Shown piece by piece: positions 52,420 to 61,025 of a stretch of DNA of 64,000 bases. Made by a program: the position numbers and the translations under genes. Every line of letters begins with the position of its first letter. Position 1 is the first letter of the stretch. The notes beneath the pieces are model-generated. The model was given only the letters and a program-made list of their open reading frames with translations, had not been told where the DNA came from and made no database searches. The stretch is taken from contig NZ_CP021032.1 of NCBI RefSeq assembly GCF_002117485.1, forward strand, positions 124,001-188,000, written 5' to 3'. This stretch comes from Rhizobium sp. NXC14. Its GTDB lineage: Bacteria; Pseudomonadota; Alphaproteobacteria; Rhizobiales; Rhizobiaceae.

Positions 52420-53195
52420 GGTTTTGGCTCCCCGGATTGATCCGTCTTCGCCGCAGGCTGCGGCTTCGCCGTCTGCAGGCCGCCCATGACCTGCAGCGTC
52501 GGTGTGATCTCCATATGTCCGATATTGACGGCGACGGGGGCTGCGATGGCGAAGGCGATCGCGTCGGCGATATCGACCGCCTGCGGCAATTCGAAGCCGT
52601 CGATGAACCGCTCCCGGACGCTCGGGTCATTGCCGTGGACGTGATTGAAAATGTCGGTGGCGACGCGGCCGGGGCAGATTTCGGTGACCCGCACCCGCTT
52701 GCCGAAGGCGTCGATGCGCAACTGGTTGGACAGCATGCTCACCCCTGCCTTGGTGGCGTGATAGGATGAATTGCCGCCGAAATTATAGGCGCCGGCGATC
52801 GACGAGATATTGATGACGTGGCCGCGGTTGCGCGCCACCATGCCCGGGACCACCAGGCGGCAGAGGTGCAGCACCGCCCGGAGATTGACGTCGACGATGA
52901 GATCGATGTCGCCCTCGTCGGCTTCGAGGAATTTCTTCGGCCGGTCGACGCCGGCATTGTTGACGAGAATGTCGAATTCCACTCGACCCGCGAGCTCGGC
53001 CAACGCCTGACGGTCGGTCACATCGATGACATGAGGGATGCAACCCGTCCGCGCGGCCAGCTGCTGCAGCGTCTCGGCGCTACGGGCAACGGCATGGACT
53101 TCGATGTTCTCCTGGCGGAGCCGCTCGACAACGGCTGCGCCGATTCCGGAGGATGCGCCGGTTACCAGTGCGGTCTTGTAGTCGGAGAATGGCAT
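52416..53195 (-). CDS. SDR family oxidoreductase
   Basis: 259 residues. Classical short-chain dehydrogenase: cofactor motif TGASSGIGAAV, NNAGV, catalytic Ser in ISSIAGAYNF and YHATK (Tyr-X3-Lys). The C-terminus after about residue 240 is a polar tail (AKPQPAAKTDQSGEPKP). First gene of the operon with a polar amino-acid importer, so it probably oxidises or reduces the hydroxyl/keto group of the imported compound or a derivative. Divergent from the LysR gene. Confidence 0.88.
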   Translation of the reverse strand: MPFSDYKTALVTGASSGIGAAVVERLRQENIEVHAVARSAETLQQLAARTGCIPHVIDVTDRQALAELAGRVEFDILVNNAGVDRPKKFLEADEGDIDLIVDVNLRAVLHLCRLVVPGMVARNRGHVINISSIAGAYNFGGNSSYHATKAGVSMLSNQLRIDAFGKRVRVTEICPGRVATDIFNHVHGNDPSVRERFIDGFELPQAVDIADAIAFAIAAPVAVNIGHMEITPTLQVMGGLQTAKPQPAAKTDQSGEPKP

Positions 53196-53451
53196 TGTCG
53201 TTCCCTTGTTATTGATCGAGACAGTAGCGAAGCTTTAACCCCTTGCCTAAGACCGATTATCTCTGGAGCAATAAGCAACGGTTATGGAGCCTTGCGCGGC
53301 TGCCGAAGAAGAGAAAGGTGCGATGTCGGCGCTATTGGCGGTGTTCGTGCCTCGGCAAGGCCCGGCCGGTTGACGATCGCGTCGCGTTGCAAAAGCTATA
53401 CGCGTCTGCAAACATGCCATCCCAGCAGATCAGAACGGTTCCCCGATCCTC
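53196..53451. promoter_or_regulatory. Divergent promoter region with candidate LysR box
   Basis: 256 nt between SDR operon and lysR-type gene. TTAT-N10-ATAA at 53257-53274 fits the loose T-N11-A dyad of LysR-type regulators and lies about 65 nt upstream of the SDR start. No other gene-like feature. Confidence 0.4.
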
Positions 53452-54357
53452 ATGGACATCAGACGCCTCAAATCCTTCATCGTGATCGTCGACAGCGGCA
53501 GCATCACGCGCGCGGCGGATCTCTTGCATATCGCCCAGCCGGCGCTCAGCCAGCAGTTGGCGGCGCTGGAGGAGCATTTCGGCCAGAAGCTTTTGATCCG
53601 CAGCCAGCAGGGCGTCAGCATGACCGATGCGGGCCATGCTGTGTATCGCCATGCCCAGATTATCCTCCGGCAGATGGAGCAGGCGCAAGCGGATGCTTCC
53701 GCGGCCGGCAATTCCCTGGCAGGGCGCGTGTCCGTCGGTCTGGTCCCTTTTAGCAGTGCTGCCACGCTATCGGTCGATCTGCTGGCGGAGACGCGGAAGC
53801 GGCATCCCGGCATCCTGCTGCATCTGACCGAAAGTGTAGGCCAGACCTATAGCCAGATGATCATGAACGGCCGGCTGGAGATGGCCCTTCTCCATGGAAC
53901 CGGGCCGATCAAAGGCGTGCGGTTCGAACCGATTCTCAGCGAAGAATTTTTCGTGGTCGCACATCGCGATTTTGCGATCGACGCGGATGCGAAACCTGTC
54001 GCCGTCAGCACTCTCGACGGAATACCGATGCTGCTGCCGCCGGCCTATAATTTTGTCCGCCGCGCGGTCGATACCGCCTTCACGCGTACCCGCACCAATT
54101 TGAAAGTTGTGGCGGAAGTCGAGATCGTACGCACCCTGGGGCGCGCGGTCGGCGACGGTCTCGGCGCGACCATCATGCCGAAGGCCATCGCCGATCGTAT
54201 CGTATCGGAATCGAGCGAGCCTTTGATCTGCCGGCTCGTCTCCCCGCGGATCGAGGAAACCCTATCGCTTTGCGTTTCCGACCAGAATCCCCTGTCGGAG
54301 CCGGCCCTTGCCGTCCGGGATATCCTCCTCGAACTGACGACACGGCTGAAAGCCTGA
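53452..54357 (+). CDS. LysR family transcriptional regulator
   Basis: 301 residues. N-terminal HTH (MDIRRLKSFIVIVDSGSITRAADLLHIAQPALSQQLAALE, split over two helices) and a C-terminal type II periplasmic-binding-like effector domain (VSVGLVPFSSAATLSVDLL). The N-terminus is close to Nac/Cbl-type members often linked to amino-acid or nitrogen genes. Located between the SDR/ABC operon (divergent) and the acc-pxp operon (convergent, 14 nt apart), so it could control both; the divergent one is the more certain target. Confidence 0.9.
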   Translation: MDIRRLKSFIVIVDSGSITRAADLLHIAQPALSQQLAALEEHFGQKLLIRSQQGVSMTDAGHAVYRHAQIILRQMEQAQADASAAGNSLAGRVSVGLVPFSSAATLSVDLLAETRKRHPGILLHLTESVGQTYSQMIMNGRLEMALLHGTGPIKGVRFEPILSEEFFVVAHRDFAIDADAKPVAVSTLDGIPMLLPPAYNFVRRAVDTAFTRTRTNLKVVAEVEIVRTLGRAVGDGLGATIMPKAIADRIVSESSEPLICRLVSPRIEETLSLCVSDQNPLSEPALAVRDILLELTTRLKA

Positions 54358-54371
54358 GGCGGGGCTGCCGG

Positions 54372-55574
54372 TCAGCGCATATCCTTGCAGAACTCGGCAA
54401 TGCGGGCGCAGCCCTCGTCGAGTTTCTCCATGCTGGTGGCGTACGAAATGCGGAAGAAGGGGCTCATTCCGTAAGCCGCGCCTTGCACGGTCGCGACATG
54501 ATGTTCTTCCACGAGCGCCATGACGAAATCGACATCCGTTTCGATCTTTCGTCCGCCCTTGCTGGTCTTACCGATCAGCCCGGAGATGTTCGGATAGATG
54601 TAGAAGGCCCCTTCCGGCCTGTGGCAGCGCAGCCCTTCCACGTCGGACAATTTGTCGAGGACAAAGTCGCGTCGTGTCTTGTAGATCGCCGCACGCGCCT
54701 TAAGGAGATCCTGAGGTCCATCGAGCGCTGCGGTCGCGGCCGCCTGGGTGAGCGTCGCGATGCCGCCGCCGTTCTGTCCGTTGACGTTGCTGATGGCTGT
54801 CATCAGCTCTTTCGAGCCGGCGCAGAAACCGAGCCGCCAGCCTGTCATCGCGTAAGCCTTGGAGACGCCGTTCATCGTCAGCACGCGATCGTAAAGCCTC
54901 GGCTCGACTTCCGCCATGGTGCAGAACTGGAAGTCGTCATAGACCAGGTGCTCGTAGATGTCGTCGGTCATGATCCAGACGTGGGGATGGCGCAGCATGA
55001 CCTCGGCAATGGCGGCCATCTCGGCCCGGGAGCAGGCCGCGCCGGTCGGATTGTTCGGGAAATTCAAGAAGAGCCATTTGGTGCGTGGCGTAATCGCCGC
55101 CTCCAGATCCTCCGGGCGCAGCTTGAAGCCGGTGTGCTCGTGGCAGGGAACGGCGACAGGGACGCCGCCGGCGAATTTCACGATATCGGCATAACTGACC
55201 CAGGAAGGTGTCGGAATGGCGACCTCGTCGCCCGGATTGCAGGTTGCAAGCATCGCATTGAAGATCACCTGCTTGCCGCCGCCCGAGACGACGAGCTGGC
55301 TGGCGTCATAGTTGAGATTATTGTCGCGCTTGAACTTTCGGATGATGGCGGCCTTGAGGGCCGGCGTGCCGTCCATCGGCGGATATTTAGTATCGCCCGC
55401 GAGAGCCGCCGCATGCGCCGCTTCGATGGCGTGCGCCGGCGTGGGGAAATCGGGCTCGCCGGAGGAGAGGCTGACGACCTGGATCCCTTTGGCGGCGAGC
55501 TCCCTAGCCCGCTGGGTCATGGCGGCGGATGCTGAAACGGAGACGTTTTTCAGACGGTCGGCTTTGATGGACAT
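54372..55574 (-). CDS. Pyridoxal-phosphate aminotransferase, aspartate aminotransferase family (class I/II)
   Basis: 400 residues, typical length. Motifs: SLSSGEPDFPTP, NFPNNPTGA, the PLP lysine in NGVSKAYAMTGWRLG, and the carboxylate-binding Arg in FRISYATS. Close to rhizobial AatA-like enzymes. AAGGA precedes ATG 55574. It is the last gene of the acc-pxp operon, 61 nt after pxpA. It would transaminate the amino acid released or produced by the upstream enzymes to a 2-oxo acid. Confidence 0.9.
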   Translation of the reverse strand: MSIKADRLKNVSVSASAAMTQRARELAAKGIQVVSLSSGEPDFPTPAHAIEAAHAAALAGDTKYPPMDGTPALKAAIIRKFKRDNNLNYDASQLVVSGGGKQVIFNAMLATCNPGDEVAIPTPSWVSYADIVKFAGGVPVAVPCHEHTGFKLRPEDLEAAITPRTKWLFLNFPNNPTGAACSRAEMAAIAEVMLRHPHVWIMTDDIYEHLVYDDFQFCTMAEVEPRLYDRVLTMNGVSKAYAMTGWRLGFCAGSKELMTAISNVNGQNGGGIATLTQAAATAALDGPQDLLKARAAIYKTRRDFVLDKLSDVEGLRCHRPEGAFYIYPNISGLIGKTSKGGRKIETDVDFVMALVEEHHVATVQGAAYGMSPFFRISYATSMEKLDEGCARIAEFCKDMR

Positions 55575-55635
55575 CGGAATGGTCCTTCGGTGAGGGATTG
55601 GAGTTACGGACCGCCCGCGGACGATCGGGATTGTG

Positions 55636-56403
55636 TCATTGGGCGAGTTCGGCAGCAGGAGCGAGCGCCGCACCGGTGGCTTCGATCTCGCCGCGCACGA
55701 TGCCGGCCAGTTCGAGGGCACCGGGTGTGTCGCTGTGGACGAGAATGGAGCGCGCCGACATGGCGATCACGGCTCCGTCGATGGTTTCGACGGTTCCGTC
55801 GACAAGGAAACGTCGGACGCGGGCGCGCACCGAAGCTTCGTCCTTGATAACGGCACCCGGGAGCCCGCGCGCGACGAGTTTGCCGTCGGCATCATAGGCC
55901 CGATCCGCGAGGAAAAGTGCCAGCGTCTTCAGGCGCGCGCGTCTGGCCGCCAATTCGATCTCGCTGCCCGACGTGACGAAAACCATGAGACCTGGATCGA
56001 CGGTAGCGATGGCATCCATCATCAGGTCGGCGATATCAGGATCGCGGTTGACCATATTGCCCATGGCCGCATGGAAGCTGATATGGGAGACGGCGACCCG
56101 CTCGGCTTTTGCGATCGCCATCAGGGCGCCGAGCTGGTAGAGCATCTGCTGGCGCAGCTCGTCTGCCGAGAACGGTATTTCGCGCCGGCCGAAGCCCAGC
56201 CGGTCGGGCAGGCCGGGATGAGCGCCGATGCCGACTCCGTTCAGCTTTGCGAGCCGGACCATGCGCCCCATCGTATCGGGGTCGCCGCCGTGGAAACCGC
56301 AGGCGATGTTGGCCGACGAGACGATTTTCATCATCGCTTCGTCGTCGCACAGCCGGTAGGGACCAAATCCTTCGCCCATGTCGGAATTCAGATCGATCTT
56401 CAT
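55636..56403 (-). CDS. pxpA: 5-oxoprolinase subunit A, LamB/YcsF family
   Basis: 255 residues, with the characteristic N-terminus IDLNSDMGEGFGPY and NIACGFHGGDP motif, and a middle VRLAKLNGVGIGAHPGLPD. PxpA works with PxpB and PxpC in ATP-dependent opening of 5-oxoproline to glutamate. All three subunits are encoded here in order B, C, A on the minus strand; AGGAGGA precedes ATG 56403. Because biotin carboxylase subunits are in the same operon, the real reaction may differ from plain 5-oxoprolinase. Confidence 0.9.
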   Translation of the reverse strand: MKIDLNSDMGEGFGPYRLCDDEAMMKIVSSANIACGFHGGDPDTMGRMVRLAKLNGVGIGAHPGLPDRLGFGRREIPFSADELRQQMLYQLGALMAIAKAERVAVSHISFHAAMGNMVNRDPDIADLMMDAIATVDPGLMVFVTSGSEIELAARRARLKTLALFLADRAYDADGKLVARGLPGAVIKDEASVRARVRRFLVDGTVETIDGAVIAMSARSILVHSDTPGALELAGIVRGEIEATGAALAPAAELAQ

Positions 56404-56424
56404 GAGTTCCTCCTTATGAGGGTC

Positions 56425-57420
56425 CTAAGCCATCGCCTTCAGGGCCCGCTTGACCATCTTCGACGTCTGCCTGATATCGTCGACATAGCGGGCGACGGCT
56501 CGCTCCACCGTTCGCGCCTCCGCATGCGTCGACCGGACGAATTGCAGGCAGGCACCGACGCGGGCTTGTCCGAGCCGCCAGAGATCGCATTCGATCACGC
56601 CGGCGATCTTCGGATAGCCGCCGGCGGTATTCGCATCGCTCATCTGCACGATCGGCTCGCCGCCGGGCGGAACCTGGACAACGCCGGGCACGACGCCGTG
56701 GGATCGCATCTCGACCGATGCGGTCGGCGTGATCGGATCGCCGGACAGGCGGTAGCCCGTGCGGTCGCTTCGCGAGGAGATCCTCCAAGTCTGGCGCCAG
56801 AATGCTTCACCGTCTCCGGCGAAAAGATGATGCTCGCCGGCCGGCAGAGCGCGGATCGGCAGTACGCCGTCGGCCGGCGCCGGGAAGATATCGCGCAGCG
56901 CCACGGCCGGTTCGACGACCGCAAGACCGGCGGCCGGCAGCATGGAGATTTCTGCGTCCTCGCCGAGCGCGATCCGGTCGCCTTTCGCGAGCGGCCGGCC
57001 GGCATTGCCGCCGAAGCCGCCACGGAGAGACGTGCTGCGCGAGCCCATGACGACGGGGACATTCAGGCCGCCTCCAAGCGCGATATAGACACGAGCGAGC
57101 CGCGGAGGCTGCTTCAGCTCGAGAATCTGTCCGGCCTCGGCGGCATGGGCGCACCAGGGAAGGAGTTCCGATCCGTCGAGATCAGGATTGCCGTCGGCGC
57201 CGGTCACGGCGAAGACGGTGCACTGCTCGAAACGCAGGCGGAACGGAAAGGTCTGCACCTCGATTGCGGCGGCATTCTCGTCGTTGCCGACGAGAATATT
57301 GCCGATCCGGACCGCCAGCGGATCCATCGCGCCGCTGGCCGTGACGCCGATGTCGCGATAGCCGGGGCGTCCCAGGTCCTGCACCGTATTGAACGGGCCG
57401 CTTTCCAGGATTTCGATCAT
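56425..57420 (-). CDS. pxpC: 5-oxoprolinase subunit C / biotin-dependent carboxyltransferase family (KipA type)
   Basis: 331 residues of the CT_A_B (AHS2) family: FNTVQDLGRPGYRDIGVTASGAMD at the N-terminus, YIALGGGLNVPVVMGSRST and the late GGYPKIAGVIECDLWRLGQ. The same fold forms half of the carboxyltransferase of urea carboxylase. Start ATG 57420 overlaps the pxpB stop by 4 nt; the longer upstream frame is inside pxpB. It is the partner of PxpB. Confidence 0.9.
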   Translation of the reverse strand: MIEILESGPFNTVQDLGRPGYRDIGVTASGAMDPLAVRIGNILVGNDENAAAIEVQTFPFRLRFEQCTVFAVTGADGNPDLDGSELLPWCAHAAEAGQILELKQPPRLARVYIALGGGLNVPVVMGSRSTSLRGGFGGNAGRPLAKGDRIALGEDAEISMLPAAGLAVVEPAVALRDIFPAPADGVLPIRALPAGEHHLFAGDGEAFWRQTWRISSRSDRTGYRLSGDPITPTASVEMRSHGVVPGVVQVPPGGEPIVQMSDANTAGGYPKIAGVIECDLWRLGQARVGACLQFVRSTHAEARTVERAVARYVDDIRQTSKMVKRALKAMA

Positions 57421-58124
57421 AGCTCGATCCTTGCCGGCAGGAAGTACACCGTATCGCCCGGCGCCATCATGGCCGGGGTCGGCGAATTCGGGTCGAACAT
57501 CTCCAGTGCCGCGAAGCCGATGGAATTCCAGCCGTTCGGTCCTGTGAGCATGGCGACGCCGGTCTGCATGCCGCCGATGGTCACGCATCCCTTCGCCATT
57601 TTCAGCGAGGGCACGGTCTTTCGTGGCATGTAGATGCGCGGATCGAGGCCGTGCAGATAGCCGAAACCGGGGGCGCTGCCCACGGCGAAGACACGATAGG
57701 TGGCCTGGTGGTGGATACGGACGACCTCGCGGTCGCTCAAGCCGGAGAGATCGCAAAGGGCCGGAAGATCGCTCGCATGTTCGCCGCCGTAATGGACCGG
57801 GATCTCGATGATCTTACCCTTGAGATCGATGCTCTGCGCGTTTTCCCACGCCTGCAGCAGCCGGGCTACCACCGCATCGGGATCTTCGGGCGTCTCCTTG
57901 AAGATCACCAGCAGATTGGTCATGCCGGGGATGTCTTCCGCAAGGTCCGCCCAGCCTTTCACGCTCCGGGACAGAGCCCAGATCCGCCGCTGCGCTGCAA
58001 GATCGAATTCACCAGGCGCCTCGAGCAGGAAGGCCTTGGCGCCGATCGAGGAAACCCGTGGCCGGCTTTTGGTGGCGGCAACGATCTGGCGTTGCGATGC
58101 GTGTCTGTTCGTTGTGACGATCAT
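57417..58124 (-). CDS. pxpB: 5-oxoprolinase subunit B (KipI / CT_C_D family)
   Basis: 235 residues, slightly longer than usual because of a roughly 20-residue polar N-terminus. Family blocks: IPVHYGGEHASDLPALCDLSGLS, AVGSAPGFGYLHGLDPRIYMPR and GCVTIGGMQTGVAMLTGPNGW. Forms a carboxyltransferase-like or oxoprolinase module with PxpC. Start ATG 58124 overlaps the upstream biotinyl-like gene by 4 nt, so stoichiometric production with that protein is expected. Confidence 0.9.
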   Translation of the reverse strand: MIVTTNRHASQRQIVAATKSRPRVSSIGAKAFLLEAPGEFDLAAQRRIWALSRSVKGWADLAEDIPGMTNLLVIFKETPEDPDAVVARLLQAWENAQSIDLKGKIIEIPVHYGGEHASDLPALCDLSGLSDREVVRIHHQATYRVFAVGSAPGFGYLHGLDPRIYMPRKTVPSLKMAKGCVTIGGMQTGVAMLTGPNGWNSIGFAALEMFDPNSPTPAMMAPGDTVYFLPARIEL

Positions 58125-58546
58125 GATGGGAACTCGATTTCGAAGAGAGGATCGCCGTAGCCCACCAGCGCGCCCGGCGCGGCGAGCTGCCTGGTCATAA
58201 CGCCGGGCCTGCCGGCGCGAAGGGGAAGCAGCACATCTCCTACTCCGATGAAGCCGAGGATATCGGTGTCGGACAGCGACCGCGGCAAATTTTGCAGCGC
58301 GGCGGAGGCTGCCGGATGTTCGACGCAGAAGCGGCCCGCCATCGGCGCCTTCACGACCGTCTGTACGGAGCCAGGCGCGCGCTGCGCCGCTTCCGTCGGG
58401 CTGATCCGCGCCTCCCCCTCCCCTAAAATGACGATGCGAAGCTGTGCGCCCGGACGGGAAATTTCCAGCCCGTCCACGCCGGCGTCCGTCAGCGCCTGGG
58501 TCAGCAGCGCGATGGTGGCCGGGTCGCCGAAATCGATCGAGCTCAT
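58121..58546 (-). CDS. Biotinyl/lipoyl-like carrier protein lacking the biotin lysine
   Basis: 141 residues laid out like AccB: an N-terminal helical part (IALLTQALTDAGVDGLEIS), a short linker and a C-terminal barrel with VKAPMAGRF...VGDVLLPLRAG...GDPLFEIEF. At the position of the biotinyl motif EAMK, found intact in the AccB paralogue of the same operon, this protein has PLRA (residues 108-111), so it cannot be biotinylated in the usual way. ATG 58546 overlaps accC by 4 nt. Possibly a structural subunit of a larger complex. Confidence 0.8.
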   Translation of the reverse strand: MSSIDFGDPATIALLTQALTDAGVDGLEISRPGAQLRIVILGEGEARISPTEAAQRAPGSVQTVVKAPMAGRFCVEHPAASAALQNLPRSLSDTDILGFIGVGDVLLPLRAGRPGVMTRQLAAPGALVGYGDPLFEIEFPS

Positions 58547-59934
58547 GCCGCCCTCCGCAGCTTCAGCCATTGTTCGAGATAGTGAATGTCCGTCTCGCCG
58601 CGCGCGAACGCATGGTCCTCGAACAGGGCCCGAAGGAAGGGGATGTTGGTGGCGATGCCCTCGATCTCTATGCCGGCGAGCGCCTCGCACATTCTTGCCC
58701 TCGCTTTCGCCCGCGTCGGCGCATGCACGATCAGCTTGGCAATCAGCGAGTCGTAATAGGGTGAGACCTTGTAGCCGGCATGGATATGCGTATCGACGCG
58801 GATGCCTGACCCCTGGGGTAAAACCAGGCGGGTGATGACGCCGGCCGACGGCAGGAAGGTGTCGGGATCCTCGGCGTTGATGCGGCATTCGAAGGAATGG
58901 CCGTCGCATGTCACGCCGTCCTGGGTGAGTTCCAGAACGTGACCTTCGGCCGCCTTGATCTGTGCTCGGACGATATCGACCCCGCTCGTCATCTCGGTAA
59001 CGGGGTGCTCGACCTGAAGGCGCGTATTCATTTCGATGAAATAGAAAGCGCCGTCTTCATAGAGGAATTCGAAGGTTCCGACGCCGCGGTAACCGATTTG
59101 ACGGCAGGCCTCTACGCAGGCCATGCCGACCGGCTGGATGATCTCAGGCGCGATCCCCGGGGCCGGCGCCTCCTCCACCACCTTCTGATGGCGGCGCTGC
59201 ATCGAGCAGTCTCGATGCCCCAGCCATACGGCATTGCCATGGCCGTCGCAAATGATCTGGATTTCGATGTGGCGCGGATGCTGGAGGAATTTCTCCATGT
59301 AAAGCGAGGGCGAGCCGAAGGCCTTGCGGGCCTCTTCGCGGGTCAGCGCGATCGCTTCATGCAACTGGTCAGCCTTCGGAACGACGCGCATGCCGCGCCC
59401 GCCGCCGCCGCCGGCCGCCTTGACGATGACCGGATATCCGATGTCAAGCGCAACGAGCTCGACCGACACCAGGTCATCGGGCAGCGCGGTGTCGGGGCCT
59501 GGAACGCAGGGGACGCCGGCTGCCATCATCGCCCGTTTTGCCGCGATCTTGTCGCCCATGGTTGCGATCGATAAAGCCGTCGGGCCGATGAAGATCAGCC
59601 CGGCCCTTTCGACGGCGTCGGCGAATGCGGCATTTTCCGAAAGAAAACCGTAACCGGGATGAATGGCGCCCGCTCCGGTCAGACGCGCTGCGAGAAGGAT
59701 GGCGTCCTGATTGAGATAGCTCTTGCCCGCAGTCGACGGGCCGATGCAAAGAAAATTGTCTGCGCTCTTGATGTAAGGCGCCTGCCTGTCCGCCTCGGAG
59801 CAGATGGCGACCGTCTTCAAGCCAAGTTCGTGACAGGTGCGCTGAATCCGGACGGCGATCTCGCCGCGATTGGCGATCAGCACGGTGTCGAAGCGGCGCC
59901 CTGTGGCGAGGGGTTGTTCGGATGGTTCCGGCAT
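58543..59934 (-). CDS. accC: Biotin carboxylase subunit (AccC family)
   Basis: 463 residues, near the standard AccC length. VLIANRGEIAVRIQRTCHELG marks the N-terminal domain, KAAGGGGGRGMRVV the ATP-grasp glycine loop and EMNTRLQVEHPVTEMTSG the catalytic region. ATP- and bicarbonate-dependent carboxylation of biotin on the carrier is expected. The start codon ATG 59934 overlaps the accB stop by 1 nt. This is likely a second, specialised copy rather than the housekeeping enzyme, as it is embedded in a pxp operon and no accA/accD is near. Confidence 0.92.
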   Translation of the reverse strand: MPEPSEQPLATGRRFDTVLIANRGEIAVRIQRTCHELGLKTVAICSEADRQAPYIKSADNFLCIGPSTAGKSYLNQDAILLAARLTGAGAIHPGYGFLSENAAFADAVERAGLIFIGPTALSIATMGDKIAAKRAMMAAGVPCVPGPDTALPDDLVSVELVALDIGYPVIVKAAGGGGGRGMRVVPKADQLHEAIALTREEARKAFGSPSLYMEKFLQHPRHIEIQIICDGHGNAVWLGHRDCSMQRRHQKVVEEAPAPGIAPEIIQPVGMACVEACRQIGYRGVGTFEFLYEDGAFYFIEMNTRLQVEHPVTEMTSGVDIVRAQIKAAEGHVLELTQDGVTCDGHSFECRINAEDPDTFLPSAGVITRLVLPQGSGIRVDTHIHAGYKVSPYYDSLIAKLIVHAPTRAKARARMCEALAGIEIEGIATNIPFLRALFEDHAFARGETDIHYLEQWLKLRRAA

Positions 59935-60371
59935 CAGGCAATCTCCGCAAGCAGATCGCCGGTCTCGACCTCGGTCCCGTCGATTCCAGTCAAGCGAACG
60001 ACGCGTCCCGCCCGCGGCGCGGCGATTGTGTTGAAGACCTTCATGGCTTCGACGATGAAAAGGGTCTGCCCCTCCTCAACCTCGTCACCGATCGCCACGA
60101 AAGGCGGCTCCCCGGGCGCCGGAGCCCGGTGCAAGACGCCGAAGACCGGCGCCTTCACCGCATGGGAGGTTTTCACCGCATCGGTAGGCGTATCCGAGCC
60201 AGAGCTTGGCGTCGATGCCGGCTTTTGCCCGGCTCCAGCAACAGCAGTCGCGGCCTTGTCGGGCGACGAGCGGAAAATCCGCACCGTCACGTCCTTCTCC
60301 GTCACGGTCAGCTCGGTAATGTTCGATCGTCCGACAAAGTCGATCAGCGTCTTGATCTTCGAGAGGTCCAT
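59934..60371 (-). CDS. accB: Biotin carboxyl carrier protein (AccB family)
   Basis: 145 residues. N-terminal AccB-like segment (LSKIKTLIDFVGRSNITELTVTEKDVTVRI), Ala/Pro/Ser/Thr linker (about 38-70) and a C-terminal biotinyl domain with the modification lysine Lys111 in VEAMKVFNTI. First gene of the operon, carrying the biotin for AccC. ATG 60371 has a weak ribosome site. Shares layout with the degenerate paralogue two genes downstream, suggesting an old duplication. Confidence 0.92.
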   Translation of the reverse strand: MDLSKIKTLIDFVGRSNITELTVTEKDVTVRIFRSSPDKAATAVAGAGQKPASTPSSGSDTPTDAVKTSHAVKAPVFGVLHRAPAPGEPPFVAIGDEVEEGQTLFIVEAMKVFNTIAAPRAGRVVRLTGIDGTEVETGDLLAEIA

Positions 60372-60653
60372 GTGCGTGCTCGGAATTCCAAATTCCGCCG
60401 CGCATAGCTGAAGTTTCAGATCGCCCGGCGTCGTGATTTTCCTAGCACGTCGCGCCGACTGATGGGGTCAGACGAAGTTTTGATGGAGCGCAATCCGCGC
60501 CCTATAAGCGATATCGCCGGACGCCCTTATGGCAGCCGACGCCTGCTTCTGTCGTGGCCTGTCGATCGGTCCATTGGAACGCGCGATTGACAGACAGACT
60601 GCCAAGACAATGCTGGCCAATGATCAACTCGGATTGAGATGATCTCTCAAGAC
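60372..60653. other. Intergenic region upstream of accB and downstream of the unknown operon
   Basis: About 280 nt. It must hold the promoter for the leftward acc-pxp operon, but no clear -35/-10, operator or hairpin stood out, and no small ORF with a good ribosome site was seen. Confidence 0.4.
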
Positions 60654-60992
60654 TCAGACGATCAAAAATCCTTGTATGGCGCTCTTCTGGCCATTCAGTT
60701 TTATCACAACCCACAAGGGCGGGTCGGGTTTGTCTTTAGTGGTATCGGTAGGCGGAGCGCCGAGCGACGGCTTGGCGACGACTGGCCATACCTTGTCTGT
60801 GCTCGTAGCAGAGTCATCCCGAAGGACTTCGACGTCAACTCTGTCGCTGCCGTCCTGTTTGGTGGATACATATACATCCATCCCCTCACCGAAGCCGTGG
60901 CCTATGAGCGTGAACGGCGTTCGTGTGCGTAGCGGAGCTTGCACGGGCCTGGGGTCCAGACGCACAATTTGAAGAGTAGTTTTCGCGGGCAT
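60654..60992 (-). CDS. Hypothetical protein, IPT/TIG-like beta-sandwich suspected
   Basis: 112 residues, no signal peptide. The segment FTLIGHGFGEGMDVYVST resembles the start of IPT/TIG immunoglobulin-like domains, with beta-strand-rich sequence through VWVVIKLNG-like strands to the C-terminus. GGGAGG precedes ATG 60992. Third gene of a leftward three-gene unit with a HExxH protease, 33 nt after its neighbour. Function unknown. Confidence 0.65.
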   Translation of the reverse strand: MPAKTTLQIVRLDPRPVQAPLRTRTPFTLIGHGFGEGMDVYVSTKQDGSDRVDVEVLRDDSATSTDKVWPVVAKPSLGAPPTDTTKDKPDPPLWVVIKLNGQKSAIQGFLIV

Positions 60993-61025
60993 GTTAACCT
61001 CCCGGGTTCATCCCTATCCGTAAAA

